Assembly (NCBI RefSeq): GCF_029870285.1 | Contig: NZ_JACSYA010000013.1 | Coordinates: forward strand, 62,001 to 126,000 | Direction of reading: 5' to 3' | Origin: Delftia sp. PS-11 | Lineage (GTDB): Bacteria; Pseudomonadota; Gammaproteobacteria; Burkholderiales; Burkholderiaceae_C | DNA length: 64,000 nt | In this document: piece after piece, positions 1-8,508 of the stretch | How the letters are laid out: the number at the start of each line of letters is the position of its first letter | Position numbering within the stretch: the stretch's first letter is position 1 | The notes under the pieces: generated by a model | What the model was told of the DNA's origin: nothing | What the model saw: the letters and a program-made list of their open reading frames with translations, nothing else | Database searches by the model: none | Translations under genes and position numbers: made by a program

Positions 1-2
1 GC

Positions 3-275
3 CAGATTTTCCGCCTCATCGTACTGCCCCAGTGCGTGCGCCGCATGCTGCCGCCCTGGATGAACCTGTACGCCAGCATCACCATGAGCACATCGCTGGC
101 CTCGCTGGTCGGTGTGCACGATGTGGTGGACACCGCCCAGATTGCCAGCAACACCGTGGCTCGCACGGACTTCACCATCCTTGTGTACTTCACACTGCTG
201 GCCTTGTTTTTCGCATACTGCTATCCCATAGCGCGGTTCACGCGCAAACTGGAGCGCCGCCATGAAAATCACTGA
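3..275 (+). CDS. Amino-acid-type ABC transporter permease, C-terminal end (5' truncated by window edge)
   Basis: The frame is open from the window edge and ends at TGA 273-275, giving the last ~90 residues. The visible part carries the EAA-loop region (IFRLIVLPQCVRRMLPPW), followed by a membrane segment and a short basic tail. This is the usual end of a polar amino acid (HisMQ/GlnP-type) inner-membrane permease that would form the translocation path of an importer. The ATPase gene starts inside its last codons at 262, so the two are translationally coupled. The substrate cannot be read from this fragment. The neighbouring sulfur genes suggest a sulfur-containing amino acid, by context only. 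Confidence 0.85.
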   Translation, partial: QIFRLIVLPQCVRRMLPPWMNLYASITMSTSLASLVGVHDVVDTAQIASNTVARTDFTILVYFTLLALFFAYCYPIARFTRKLERRHENH

Positions 276-1260
276 AATGCTCCCCCTGAGCGGCTTCACC
301 GCTTCCCCCTCTCTCGCTACGCGGGAGGGGGACGACGCCTTCGCTGCGGGGCGGCCCTTGCTTGGCGTCCCTGGCTCAGGTAGCGTTGGCCACCATCGCA
401 TCACCGAAGCGATGCAAAGTGTCGCCCAGCCAGGGGGCGAGGCAGGTACGGCACCTGCGCTGGTCGATCTGCGCGACGTGCATCTGTCTTTTGGCAGCAA
501 CCAGGTGCTCAAGGGCATCGATGTGCAGGTGCGCCGTGGCGAGGCCGTGACCATCATCGGGCCATCGGGCTCGGGCAAGTCCACCATCCTGCGCTGCATC
601 ACGGGACTGCTGCGCCCGCAAAGCGGCGCGATATCGGTGGCGGGCACACGCGTGGACCAGCTGCGCACCGAGGCCGAGCTGATCGCGCTGCGCAAGCGCG
701 TGGGTTTTGTCTTTCAGCAATACAACCTGTTCCCTCATCTGTCGGTGCTGGAGAACCTGGTGATTGCGCCCACGCGCGTGGTGGGCCGCGACCGCGCCAC
801 AGCCGAGCGCGAAGCGCGCGCACTGCTGCAGAAAGTGCGCCTGGACCATAAGGCCGATGCCTACCCCGGCGAACTGTCGGGCGGCCAGCAGCAGCGCGTG
901 GCCATTGCGCGCGCCCTGGCCATGCGGCCCGAGCTGATTTTGTTCGACGAGGTGACCTCGGCACTGGACCCCGAAACCGTGGGCGAGGTGCTCACCGTGA
1001 TCCGCGATCTGGTCAAGGACGGCATGACCTGCGTGCTGGTCACGCACGAGATGCGCTTTGCCGAAGAGGTCAGCGACCAGGTGTATTTCACCGAGGCCGG
1101 CCGCATCGTCGAGCACGGCCCGTCGTCCCAGATTTTCGGCAGCCCGCGCAGCGAGCGCACACGCGAATTCCTGCAGCGCGCGCTGGGTGATGGCTCCCGA
1201 GCGCGCCCTGCGCCCGCCGCACAGCCCCTGCCGTTCAACAGCCTGCGCTTCGCCCTTTGA
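262..1260 (+). CDS. Amino-acid-type ABC transporter ATP-binding protein with an unusual N-terminal extension
   Basis: This is the energy-coupling ATPase of a polar amino acid importer (GlnQ/HisP type), 332 aa. Walker A (GPSGSGKST, about residues 100-108), the Q-loop (FVFQQYNLFP), signature LSGGQQQRVAIARAL, Walker B (LILFDEVTSALDPE) and H-loop (VLVTHEM) are all intact. ATG 262 overlaps the permease stop and has GGAG eight bases upstream, so it is the likelier start. An in-frame ATG at 412 would give a normal ~282-aa protein but lacks a ribosome site. The extra ~50 residues are encoded by what looks like an inserted dispersed repeat, so the extension probably has no transport role. Confidence 0.88.
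   Translation: MKITEMLPLSGFTASPSLATREGDDAFAAGRPLLGVPGSGSVGHHRITEAMQSVAQPGGEAGTAPALVDLRDVHLSFGSNQVLKGIDVQVRRGEAVTIIGPSGSGKSTILRCITGLLRPQSGAISVAGTRVDQLRTEAELIALRKRVGFVFQQYNLFPHLSVLENLVIAPTRVVGRDRATAEREARALLQKVRLDHKADAYPGELSGGQQQRVAIARALAMRPELILFDEVTSALDPETVGEVLTVIRDLVKDGMTCVLVTHEMRFAEEVSDQVYFTEAGRIVEHGPSSQIFGSPRSERTREFLQRALGDGSRARPAPAAQPLPFNSLRFAL
285..400. repeat. Probable dispersed intergenic-type repeat captured in the 5' end of the ATPase gene
   Basis: The segment between the coupled start codon and the true ABC domain has low similarity to any ABC ATPase N-terminus. It contains an inverted repeat, CCCCCTC (305-311) with GAGGGGG (325-331). Its translation (TREGDDAFAAGRPLLGVPG) resembles short repeated sequences that I recall from intergenic DNA of Comamonadaceae. 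It stays in frame, so the ATPase is still made. No second copy was noticed in this window. The repeat identity is inferred. Confidence 0.4.
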
Positions 1261-1283
1261 ACTCCACCACCGAGAGGATCCCC

Positions 1284-1913
1284 ATGACCGCAGAACACCA
1301 CACCGACACAGCCACACAGCGCCGCCAGGCCGTCGATGCCACACTGGCCGATGTGCGCCAGCTGCTGCAGGCAGGCAGCCCCGACCGCAAGGCCCTGGAG
1401 GCCATCACCGGGCGACTGGAGCAACTGGCTGCGCACAAGGAATTGTTCAGCCGGGCCGATTTCCCGCCACCCGCACAGACCGAAGGCGTCGGCGCCTCCA
1501 CCCGCTACCGGCTCAATCCGGCAGATGGCGACGCCGGCCTGGCCCTGTACCTGAACTCCATCAACCCCGGCAAGACCACGGCGCCGCACAACCACACGAC
1601 CTGGGCCGTGATCGTGGCCGTCGAGGGCCAGGAGATCAACCGCATCTACGAGCGCATCGACGACCACAGCAACCCCGCGCGCGCGCAAATCCGCCTGGAG
1701 CGCGAATTCACCGTGCAGCCCGGCGCCCCTATCGCTTTCCTGCCCGACGACATCCACAGCATCGCCGTGGTGGGCGAGCAGCCCACGCTGCACTTTCACC
1801 TGTACGGCCAGCCGCTGGAAACCCTGAGCGGGCGCGTGGCCATCGACCCCGAGACTGGCGAAGTCAAGAACTACAACGCGGCCTATTTCCGGCCCAGCGA
1901 GGCAGTGGCATGA
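1284..1913 (+). CDS. Cysteine dioxygenase-like cupin (COG5553-type metal-dependent enzyme)
   Basis: A 209-aa single-domain cupin. The first cupin motif is PHNHTTWAVI (two metal-binding His), and the later strands give DDIHSI and LHFHLYG. This is the pattern of thiol dioxygenase-related proteins that hold Fe(II) with three His and oxidise cysteine or a similar thiol. ATG 1284 is chosen because GAGAGG lies just upstream; an in-frame TTG at 1257 is possible. The stop overlaps the ATG of the next gene (ATGA), so it is co-translated with the lyase. The protein resembles the N-terminal domain of the large cupin-rhodanese fusion on the other strand. The exact substrate is not readable. Confidence 0.75.
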   Translation: MTAEHHTDTATQRRQAVDATLADVRQLLQAGSPDRKALEAITGRLEQLAAHKELFSRADFPPPAQTEGVGASTRYRLNPADGDAGLALYLNSINPGKTTAPHNHTTWAVIVAVEGQEINRIYERIDDHSNPARAQIRLEREFTVQPGAPIAFLPDDIHSIAVVGEQPTLHFHLYGQPLETLSGRVAIDPETGEVKNYNAAYFRPSEAVA

Positions 1914-3133
1914 GCGCGCCACACGCTACACCGCAAAGCCTGGGCTCCTCGACACGGCTGCTGCACGCGGGCACTCCGCCGCTGCAAGGCGGCTCGGGCC
2001 CCGTCAACGTGCCCGTGGTGCGCACCAGCACCGTGCGCTTTGCCGACAGCGCAGCCTATGCCGACCTGCACCACCGCCGCGAGGCGGGCGAGCGCGTAGC
2101 CTCCTACGGCCGCCACGGCCTGGATACCCACCGTGCGCTGGAAGACGCCGTGGTGGCACTCGAAGGCGGGCACCGCGCATTTCTGACGCCCTCGGGCCTG
2201 TCGGCCATTACCCTGGTGCTGATCGCCCTGCTCTCGCCCGGCGACCATGCGCTGGTGGCCGACAGCGTCTACTCGCCCGTGCGCCGCGTGGATGCCACGC
2301 TGCTGCAGCGCCTGGGCATCACGCTGGAGTATTTTTCGCCCTCGCGCGACAGCCTGGCCAGCAAGATCCGCCCGAATACGCGGCTGGTCTATCTGGAGTC
2401 GCCCAGCTCGCTGCTCTACGAGGTGCTGGACCTGCCCGCGCTGGCTGCCGTGGCGCGCGCCCATGGCATCCCCGTGGCCACCGACAACACCTGGAGCGGC
2501 GGCTGGTTCTATCAGCCGCTGTCGCATGGTGCCAACCTCTCCATCCAGGCCGCCACCAAGTACATCGCAGGCCATTCGGATGTGATGCAGGGCATCGTCA
2601 TCACCGACGGCCCCGCGCTGTCGAAAAAGATCGCCACCGCCTATGAGGCACTGGGCCTGACCATTGGCGCCGACGACGCCTACCTGTCCCTGCGCGGCCT
2701 GCGCACCCTGCCCGTGCGCCTGGCCCAGCACCAGCGCCATGCCACCGAAGTCGCCCAATGGCTGGAGCAGCAGCCCCAGGTGGGCCGCGTGTTCTATCCG
2801 GCCCTGCCCTCGGACCCCGGCCATGCGCTGTGGAAGCGCGACTTCAGCGGCGCCAGCGGACTGGTGTCGTTCGCGTTCGCCGAGGGCACCGATGCCCGTG
2901 CGGGTACGGCATTCGTCGATGCCTTGCAGCATTTTGCGCAGGGCGCATCCTGGGGCGGTTACGAAAGCCTGGCCCTGGTGGCGCAGCCCGAACGCCTGCG
3001 CGAGCACAGCGCCTGGACCGGTACCGCACCCGTGGTGCGGCTGCATGTGGGGCTGGAAGACCCTGCGGATCTGATAGCGGATCTGGAGCGGGGTTTTGGA
3101 GTGGTTGCCGAGAAGTCAAGAATGGCTGCCTGA
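1910..3133 (+). CDS. metC: PLP-dependent trans-sulfuration enzyme (cystathionine beta-lyase-like)
   Basis: A 407-aa protein of the Cys/Met metabolism PLP family (MetC/MetB/MetZ). The Schiff-base lysine is in AATKYIAGHSD. TPSGLSAITLVLIALL forms the phosphate-binding region, VATDNTWSGG the aspartate that contacts the cofactor, and SWGGYESLAL the substrate/carboxylate-binding segment near the C-terminus. Such enzymes cleave or exchange C-S bonds of cystathionine, cysteine or alkyl-cysteines in the cytoplasm. ATG 1910 overlaps the stop of the cupin gene. Lying next to a thiol dioxygenase-like cupin and an amino-acid importer, it probably takes part in catabolism of an imported sulfur amino acid. 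The beta-lyase label is the best guess within the family. Confidence 0.82.
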   Translation: MSAPHATPQSLGSSTRLLHAGTPPLQGGSGPVNVPVVRTSTVRFADSAAYADLHHRREAGERVASYGRHGLDTHRALEDAVVALEGGHRAFLTPSGLSAITLVLIALLSPGDHALVADSVYSPVRRVDATLLQRLGITLEYFSPSRDSLASKIRPNTRLVYLESPSSLLYEVLDLPALAAVARAHGIPVATDNTWSGGWFYQPLSHGANLSIQAATKYIAGHSDVMQGIVITDGPALSKKIATAYEALGLTIGADDAYLSLRGLRTLPVRLAQHQRHATEVAQWLEQQPQVGRVFYPALPSDPGHALWKRDFSGASGLVSFAFAEGTDARAGTAFVDALQHFAQGASWGGYESLALVAQPERLREHSAWTGTAPVVRLHVGLEDPADLIADLERGFGVVAEKSRMAA

Positions 3134-3243
3134 GCTGGTTTCGGCTCCTGCCGGGAGGTTGTTCTTCGAGGTCAGGGCCCGGCCCTTGATGACGAACAGC
3201 CGGGCACGGCGCAGGGTCGTTGGCTAAAGGATCGCCCCGACCT

Positions 3244-3264
3244 CTGCCGCCAGCAGGGCGGCAG
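3244..3264. terminator. Perfect 8-bp hairpin between convergent genes
   Basis: CTGCCGCC (3244-3251) pairs exactly with GGCGGCAG (3257-3264) around a 5-base loop, between the lyase stop and the end of the opposite-strand fusion gene. It lacks a clear T-run on either strand, so intrinsic termination is only possible. It could serve both convergent transcripts. Confidence 0.4.
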
Positions 3265-3288
3265 GGTCAAAACACCCCCCAAAACAGC

Positions 3289-5505
3289 TCAGGCAGAAGC
3301 CGCCGGCAGCAGCCGGATTCCCGTCCAGCCCTCACGCTCCAGCTGTGCCACCAGGCCCAGCTCCCAGTCCAGATATGCCTGGAACCCTGCATTGCGCAGT
3401 GCCAGGTCCCGGTGGGCATAGGGGCTGTACCACTGGTCATCGTCGCCGGTCAGCACATCGGCATCGCCCTGGGCCAGTGCCAGGCCTGCTGCAGCCCAGG
3501 CGGCAGTGCCGCCGGTGATGGAGCGCACTTCGCGGCCCGTGCGGGCGGCCAGTTCGGCAGCCACGCTGCGCGCCAGAACGCCATCATGCGAGGTCAGCAC
3601 GATCAGGCTGTCTGCGGGCAGCTCCTGCACGAACTGCACCAGCCGGTCCGGCACGGCAAAGCGCGCGCCTGCGATGTGCTGCTTCTCGAAGGCCGAGCGG
3701 CTGTCCACGTCGAAAATGGTGGCCCGGCCCTCCTCCAGCAGCGCCTGCGTCTGCTGCACGGACAGCTGGGGCGCGGGGGCGTAGGAGGCCAGCACGCGCA
3801 CCGGCTCGGGCCCGGTCGCCAGGGCGGCCAGCGCGGGCGGCACATAGGTGAAGACCTCCCAGCCCAGCTGTGCCAGCCAGGCACCCGTGGTCAGGGCACG
3901 CACGCCGTCCCAGTCGGCCAGCACGATGCGCGCGCCGCGCGTGGCCGCATATTCGTCGGTGGCCTGCACCAGCTGGCCGCCGGGTGCCCAGCGCCAGCCT
4001 TCCAGGTGGCCGGCCTCGTATTCCTCGCGGGTGCGCACGTCGAAGCGGTAGAGCGTACGCTCGGCAGTCTCGGACTCGAAGCGGGCCAGTTCGGCCGCAT
4101 CGATAGGCTGCACACCGGCACGGCGCGCCACGCTGGCGGCGCGTTCACGCGCGGTGGCCAGGGTTGCCGTGCTGGGCTCTGGCAGCGGCGTGCGGCGCCC
4201 GTGCGCCAGGCTGCGGCCGGTCAGCAGCCAGTCCATGGTGCCATTGCGCAGCGACACTACCTGGTTGGGAATGCCGGCATCGATCAGCGTCTGCGCACCA
4301 ACGATGGAGCGGGTGCGGCCTGCGCAGTTGACGACGATCAGCGTGTCAGGGTCCGGCGCGATTTCGCCGATGCGGTAGACCAGCTCGGCCCCCGGCAGGC
4401 TGTGCGCGAAGGGCAGGCTGAAAGCGGCGAATTCCTCGGGTGTGCGGCTGTCCACGACGACGAGGTTGTCGCCGCGCTGCACGCGCGTGCCCAGTTCCTC
4501 CGAGGTGATCCAGGGCGTGTGCTTTTCGTGTTCGATGACTTCGCCAAAAGCCTTGCTGGGCACATTGGTGCCGCTGAAAATTTCCAGGCCGGCGGCCTCC
4601 CAGCCATCGGTGCCGCCGTCGAGCACGGAGACATTGCTCCAGCCCAGGCGCACGAGCTTGGCAGCGGCTTCGTGGGCCAGCGTGCCGTCGCCATCGACCA
4701 GCACGATGCGGGTGCCACGGCGCGGCACCAGACGGTCGATGTGCTGCTCGATGCGCCAGGCAGGCACCGGCGCGGCAAACAGAATGTGGCGGTGGGCGAA
4801 GACGCCCGCCTCGCGCACATCGAGCACGGCGATTTCCTCGCCATCGGCCAGGGCCTGCTTGAGCGCAGCAGGCGTGACCAGCGCGTGGCGTATGGACTTC
4901 GGGGGCGCGAAGGTACGGAAGCTGCCGCCCTGCAGGGTTTCGAAGACCACGCGCCCGGGCATGCGGTCCAGTCCGCGCCCGTAGAAGTGCAGATGCAGGC
5001 CGGGCTCATCACCGATCAGTTCGATGGTGTGCACGTCGGTGGGCGACAGCACCACGGAGCTGCCGCTGGACACATCGGCAGTGGTTTCGGCCTGCAGCGT
5101 GTCGCGCAGCGGATCATCGGTCTTGCCACGGGCAAAGAACACGTTGCGCTCCACGCCCTGCACGCCCGCGATGATGGCCCAGGTCGTGTGATCGTGCGGC
5201 GGCTGGGCCTTGCCGGGCAGACCGGCAGAAAGATACAGCGCGTAGTGGCCGTTCTGTTCTTCGCTCAGGCGGTAGACCTGGGCAGGGTTGCTGTCCGAGA
5301 CAGGAAAATGCGCCAGAGGGAATAGTTCGCGCTGCAGGCCCAGGGCCTCCAGTTCGCGGGCAACAGCCTGCAGCTGCGTCGGCGTGGCGTGCTCGGGGTC
5401 GGGCACAAGACGCCTGGCTGTGGCGATGAATTGCGTGACAGCGGCTGCGCGGCGACTGGCCAGATCGCTGCCGCTGAAGTCGATGGAGAGGTGGGTCTGT
5501 GTCAT
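3289..5505 (-). CDS. Cupin fused to four rhodanese-like domains
   Basis: A 738-aa fusion. Residues ~1-205 form a cysteine-dioxygenase-like cupin (PPHDHTTWAII at 102-112, DVHTIEL, LHLHFYG). Four rhodanese homology units follow, starting at about 208, 335, 485 and 615. Only the second has the catalytic cysteine, C394 in NCAGRTRS; the equivalent loops of the others read DGDG, DWDG and SHDG. Rhodaneses carry sulfane sulfur as a cysteine persulfide, so the protein may couple thiol oxidation to sulfur transfer. ATG 5505 is chosen because the cupin homology starts soon after it; an open frame runs 36 codons further upstream without family resemblance. It diverges from the Bug gene at 5661. Confidence 0.85.
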   Translation of the reverse strand: MTQTHLSIDFSGSDLASRRAAAVTQFIATARRLVPDPEHATPTQLQAVARELEALGLQRELFPLAHFPVSDSNPAQVYRLSEEQNGHYALYLSAGLPGKAQPPHDHTTWAIIAGVQGVERNVFFARGKTDDPLRDTLQAETTADVSSGSSVVLSPTDVHTIELIGDEPGLHLHFYGRGLDRMPGRVVFETLQGGSFRTFAPPKSIRHALVTPAALKQALADGEEIAVLDVREAGVFAHRHILFAAPVPAWRIEQHIDRLVPRRGTRIVLVDGDGTLAHEAAAKLVRLGWSNVSVLDGGTDGWEAAGLEIFSGTNVPSKAFGEVIEHEKHTPWITSEELGTRVQRGDNLVVVDSRTPEEFAAFSLPFAHSLPGAELVYRIGEIAPDPDTLIVVNCAGRTRSIVGAQTLIDAGIPNQVVSLRNGTMDWLLTGRSLAHGRRTPLPEPSTATLATARERAASVARRAGVQPIDAAELARFESETAERTLYRFDVRTREEYEAGHLEGWRWAPGGQLVQATDEYAATRGARIVLADWDGVRALTTGAWLAQLGWEVFTYVPPALAALATGPEPVRVLASYAPAPQLSVQQTQALLEEGRATIFDVDSRSAFEKQHIAGARFAVPDRLVQFVQELPADSLIVLTSHDGVLARSVAAELAARTGREVRSITGGTAAWAAAGLALAQGDADVLTGDDDQWYSPYAHRDLALRNAGFQAYLDWELGLVAQLEREGWTGIRLLPAASA

Positions 5506-5660
5506 GGGGGAAAGCCTTGGCAGGAAGAGCCCGACGGTATGCCTGCCCTGCCAGCGCGCCAAGAACCCAAAGCTCATATCGATATCCGCAATGCGTCGTT
5601 CACGCGGGTGCATGCGCTGCCCAGACTGCGAAGCATCTGTTTACGCGCCACTGCATTGCC

Positions 5661-6641
5661 ATGATCCGCTCGCTGCTGCTCCCCCTCGTTTCCGCCCTTG
5701 CCCTGCAGGCCACGGCGGCCCATGCCTCCAACGATGCCACGGCCGCCTATCCGAACAAGCCGGTGCGCATCATCGTGCCCGTGGCGCCCGGTGGCAGTGC
5801 CGACAAGCTAACGCGCACGCTGGCCGACAAGCTCGGCGTGCTGTGGGGCCAGTCGGTCGTGGTGGAGAACGTGGCGGGCGCCAGCGGCACCATCGGTGCG
5901 GCCAAGGTCGCCAAGGCTGCGCCCGATGGCTATACGCTGCTGCAGCAGGGCGAGGGGCTGACGCTCAACAGCCTGCTGTTCGCCCAGCTGCCCTACGACA
6001 CGCAAAAAGCCTTCACCCCCATCATCAAGGCCGTGGTCAATCCGCAGGTGCTGGTGGTCAACCCCGGCACGGGCCTGAATACGCTGGGTGAATACATCGC
6101 ACGCGCCAAGGCCAGGCCGCAAAGCATCAGCCTGGGACTGCCCGGCAATGGCGGCATCGCCCATGTGGCCCACGAGATCCTGACGCAGGAGACGGGCGCC
6201 AAGGTCAACTACATCCCCTACCCTGGCGGTGGCCCGGCTTCGCTGGATGTGCTGGGCGGCCATACCGATGCCACGCTGATCACCCTGGCGGCCGTGACCG
6301 AGTATGTGCGCGCCGGCAAGCTGCGCGCGCTGGCGGTGACCACGCCTTACCGCTCGGATGCCCTGCCCCAGGTGCCGACCATGGCCGAAGCCGGCGTGCC
6401 GGGTTTTTCGGTGGAAAGCTGGCAGGGCTATTTCGCGCCGGCCGGAACGCCCGCGCCCATCATCGCCAAGATCAACCGCGACCTGCAGACGGTGCTTCAG
6501 GCGCCTGATGTGCGCGCACAGCTGGAGCACATGGGCTTCAAGATCGCAGGCGGCTCGCCTGCCGATCTGGGCAAAAGCATTCAAAGCGAGCGCCCGCGCT
6601 ATGCCAAGGCAATTCAATCAGCAGGACTGTCTTTGCGCTGA
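5661..6641 (+). CDS. Bug/TctC-family periplasmic solute-binding protein
   Basis: A 326-aa protein starting with a signal peptide (MIRSLLLPLVSALALQATAAHA). The mature sequence is of the Bug/tripartite tricarboxylate receptor type: YPNKPVRIIVPVAPGGSADK at the ligand-entry strand, GKLRALAVTT and PTMAEAGVPGF near the C-terminus. Bug proteins bind small carboxylates or amides in the periplasm. Most lack linked membrane components, and none is seen here. ATG 5661 is chosen because it opens the signal peptide. It lies between the divergent cupin-rhodanese fusion and the rhodanese/encapsulin cluster, so a sulfur-containing or amino-acid ligand is possible but unproven. Confidence 0.85.
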   Translation: MIRSLLLPLVSALALQATAAHASNDATAAYPNKPVRIIVPVAPGGSADKLTRTLADKLGVLWGQSVVVENVAGASGTIGAAKVAKAAPDGYTLLQQGEGLTLNSLLFAQLPYDTQKAFTPIIKAVVNPQVLVVNPGTGLNTLGEYIARAKARPQSISLGLPGNGGIAHVAHEILTQETGAKVNYIPYPGGGPASLDVLGGHTDATLITLAAVTEYVRAGKLRALAVTTPYRSDALPQVPTMAEAGVPGFSVESWQGYFAPAGTPAPIIAKINRDLQTVLQAPDVRAQLEHMGFKIAGGSPADLGKSIQSERPRYAKAIQSAGLSLR

Positions 6642-6755
6642 AGCTTTAGACGTTTTTCTTCTATCAACGCGATCTTTCATTCGTTGCTCATTGAAGGGGG
6701 AATTCTTAAATTGGTGTCTATAGCCACCAAAACCTACCGCGAGGAGCACGAAATC

Positions 6756-7235
6756 ATGACAGCCCACACATTGGAAACCGTACTGCCTGAAGCATTGGAA
6801 GAGGCACTGGAGCATGCCCGGGAACAAGGGCTCGGCCATGCCGGGGGCGTTCGCCCGCCCGTGGCCTGGGCACTGGCGCAGGCAGGACACGCCGTGCTGG
6901 TCGATGTCCGCACAGCCGAAGAGCGCAAGTTTGTCGGCCATGTACCCGGCAGCGTGCATGTGCCATGGGCCACAGGCACGGCGCTGACACGCAATCCCCG
7001 CTTTGTGCGCGAGCTGGAGGCCAGGCTCGCGCCCCAGGGCGGCAAGCAGGCCGTGGCGCTGCTGCTGTGCCGCAGCGGCAAACGCTCGGTGCTGGCCGCC
7101 GAGGCGGCCGCGCAGGCGGGCTTTGCACATGTCTTCAATGTGCTCGAAGGCTTCGAGGGCGAGATTGATGCGCTGCAGCAGCGCGGCAAAAGTGACGGCT
7201 GGCGCTTTCATGGCCTGCCCTGGCTTCAAGACTGA
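6756..7235 (+). CDS. Single-domain rhodanese-like sulfurtransferase
   Basis: A 159-aa cytoplasmic protein with one rhodanese domain: VLVDVRTAEERKFVGHVPGSVHVPW at the start and the active loop CRSGKRSVLAAEAA with an intact catalytic cysteine. It would carry persulfide sulfur. ATG 6756 has GAGGAG at 6741-6746; a longer reading from 6684 has no ribosome site. It is the first gene of a tight same-strand run (6 bases to the next gene) leading to the serine acetyltransferase, the encapsulin shell and its cysteine desulfurase. This suggests it accepts or relays sulfur released by that system. Confidence 0.85.
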   Translation: MTAHTLETVLPEALEEALEHAREQGLGHAGGVRPPVAWALAQAGHAVLVDVRTAEERKFVGHVPGSVHVPWATGTALTRNPRFVRELEARLAPQGGKQAVALLLCRSGKRSVLAAEAAAQAGFAHVFNVLEGFEGEIDALQQRGKSDGWRFHGLPWLQD

Positions 7236-7241
7236 GGGAGC

Positions 7242-8162
7242 ATGCACATGGCCAGTTTCGATATCGCCGAACTCACGCAAAGTCTGCACGCGGTGCGCCG
7301 CGAGTGGCGCGAGGCCCACGGCCGCTCGCATGAGCCGGGCGCGCGCGAGTTCCCATCGCGGGAGGCGCTCTCCACCATCATCGAGCAGCTCAAGGGCGCG
7401 CTGTTTCCCATGCGCCTGGGCCCGCATGATCTGCGCCAGGAAAGCGAGGACATTTTCGTGGCCCATCAGCTGGACACGGCGCTGCATGCGCTGCTGGGCC
7501 AGATCCGGCTGGAGCTGCGCCTGGGCGGCGCGCATTCGGCGCTGAGCGCCGACGCCATGGCGCTGGACATTGCGCGCGCCTTTGCCGAAACCCTGCCCCA
7601 CATCCGCCGCATGCTCGACAGCGATGTGCTGGCAGCCTTCCATGGCGACCCCGCCGCGCGCAGCGTGGACGAGGTGCTGCTGTGCTATCCGGGCGTGCTG
7701 GCCATGATCAACCACCGGCTGGCCCACCAGCTGTACCTGCTGGGCCAGCCGCTGCTGGCGCGCATCGTGGCAGAACTGTCGCATGCGCAAACGGGCATCG
7801 ACATCCATCCGGGCGCCCGGATCGGACGTGGATTTTTCATGGACCATGGCACGGGCATCGTGATCGGCGAGACCGCCGTGATCGGCGAGCGCGTGCGCCT
7901 GTACCAGGCCGTGACGCTGGGCGCCAAGCGCTTTCCCACGGACGAGCAGGGCCACCTGCGCAAGGGACTGGCGCGCCATCCCGTGGTCGAGGATGACGTG
8001 GTCATCTACGCGGGCGCAACCATACTCGGGCGCGTGACGCTGGGGCGCGGCGCCGTCATCGGCGGCAATGTCTGGGTCACCCACGATGTGCCGCCCGGCG
8101 CCCACGTCACCCAGGCCCATGCGCGCGAGCAGGCCCGGTCCGCGCCGGAGGTGACTGCATGA
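7242..8162 (+). CDS. srpH: Serine O-acetyltransferase (EpsC/SrpH type)
   Basis: A 306-aa left-handed beta-helix acetyltransferase that converts serine and acetyl-CoA to O-acetylserine, the direct cysteine precursor. An alpha-helical N-terminal half precedes hexapeptide repeats beginning at GIDIHPGARIGRGFFMDHGTG, with the catalytic His/Asp region and the acetyl-CoA coil GETAVIGERVRLYQAVTLGAK. Purine-rich GAGGGAG precedes ATG 7242 (a second ATG is at 7248). The stop overlaps the start of the XRE gene (ATGA). In known family 2A encapsulin loci a serine acetyltransferase is a regular neighbour of shell and desulfurase, which fits this position. Confidence 0.9.
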   Translation: MHMASFDIAELTQSLHAVRREWREAHGRSHEPGAREFPSREALSTIIEQLKGALFPMRLGPHDLRQESEDIFVAHQLDTALHALLGQIRLELRLGGAHSALSADAMALDIARAFAETLPHIRRMLDSDVLAAFHGDPAARSVDEVLLCYPGVLAMINHRLAHQLYLLGQPLLARIVAELSHAQTGIDIHPGARIGRGFFMDHGTGIVIGETAVIGERVRLYQAVTLGAKRFPTDEQGHLRKGLARHPVVEDDVVIYAGATILGRVTLGRGAVIGGNVWVTHDVPPGAHVTQAHAREQARSAPEVTA

Positions 8163-8431
8163 GCACGCCGCTGGTTTCGAGCTTCGGCATCGCCGTGCGC
8201 CAGGCACGCGAGGCCCAGGGCTGGTCGCAGGAGCGGCTGGCAGAGTATTCCGACCTCAACCGCTCCTATGTGGGCGAGATCGAGCGCGGCCGCGTCATTG
8301 CGTCACTGGTAACCGTGGAAAAACTGGCCACTTCGCTGGGCGTGCCGCCCTCGGCGCTGGTCATGCGCGGCGAGGCCGTGGCGCAGGCACAGCTGGTGCG
8401 CGGCATCCACTTGGCGGCTATAGCATGTTGA
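8159..8431 (+). CDS. Small XRE-family transcriptional regulator
   Basis: A 90-aa protein that is almost only a helix-turn-helix domain of the Cro/CI type: IAVRQAREAQGWSQERLAEYSDLNRSYVGEIERG, followed by a helix ending in LGVPPSALV. It has no sensor domain. It overlaps the serine acetyltransferase stop by four bases and sits 77 bp before the encapsulin gene. It is therefore made with the cluster and may control it or sulfur genes elsewhere. No operator could be assigned with confidence. Confidence 0.85.
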   Translation: MSTPLVSSFGIAVRQAREAQGWSQERLAEYSDLNRSYVGEIERGRVIASLVTVEKLATSLGVPPSALVMRGEAVAQAQLVRGIHLAAIAC

Positions 8432-8508
8432 AGTCATGTGCGCTGGCCAGGACACTGGCACTGTTTTCCTTCCTGCCTTTTTTCTGAACTGATTCACGGA
8501 GTCTGCAC

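Noticed and set aside
3220..5325. 701-codon plus-strand open frame
   Set aside because: It is antisense to the cupin-rhodanese fusion and without recognisable domains.
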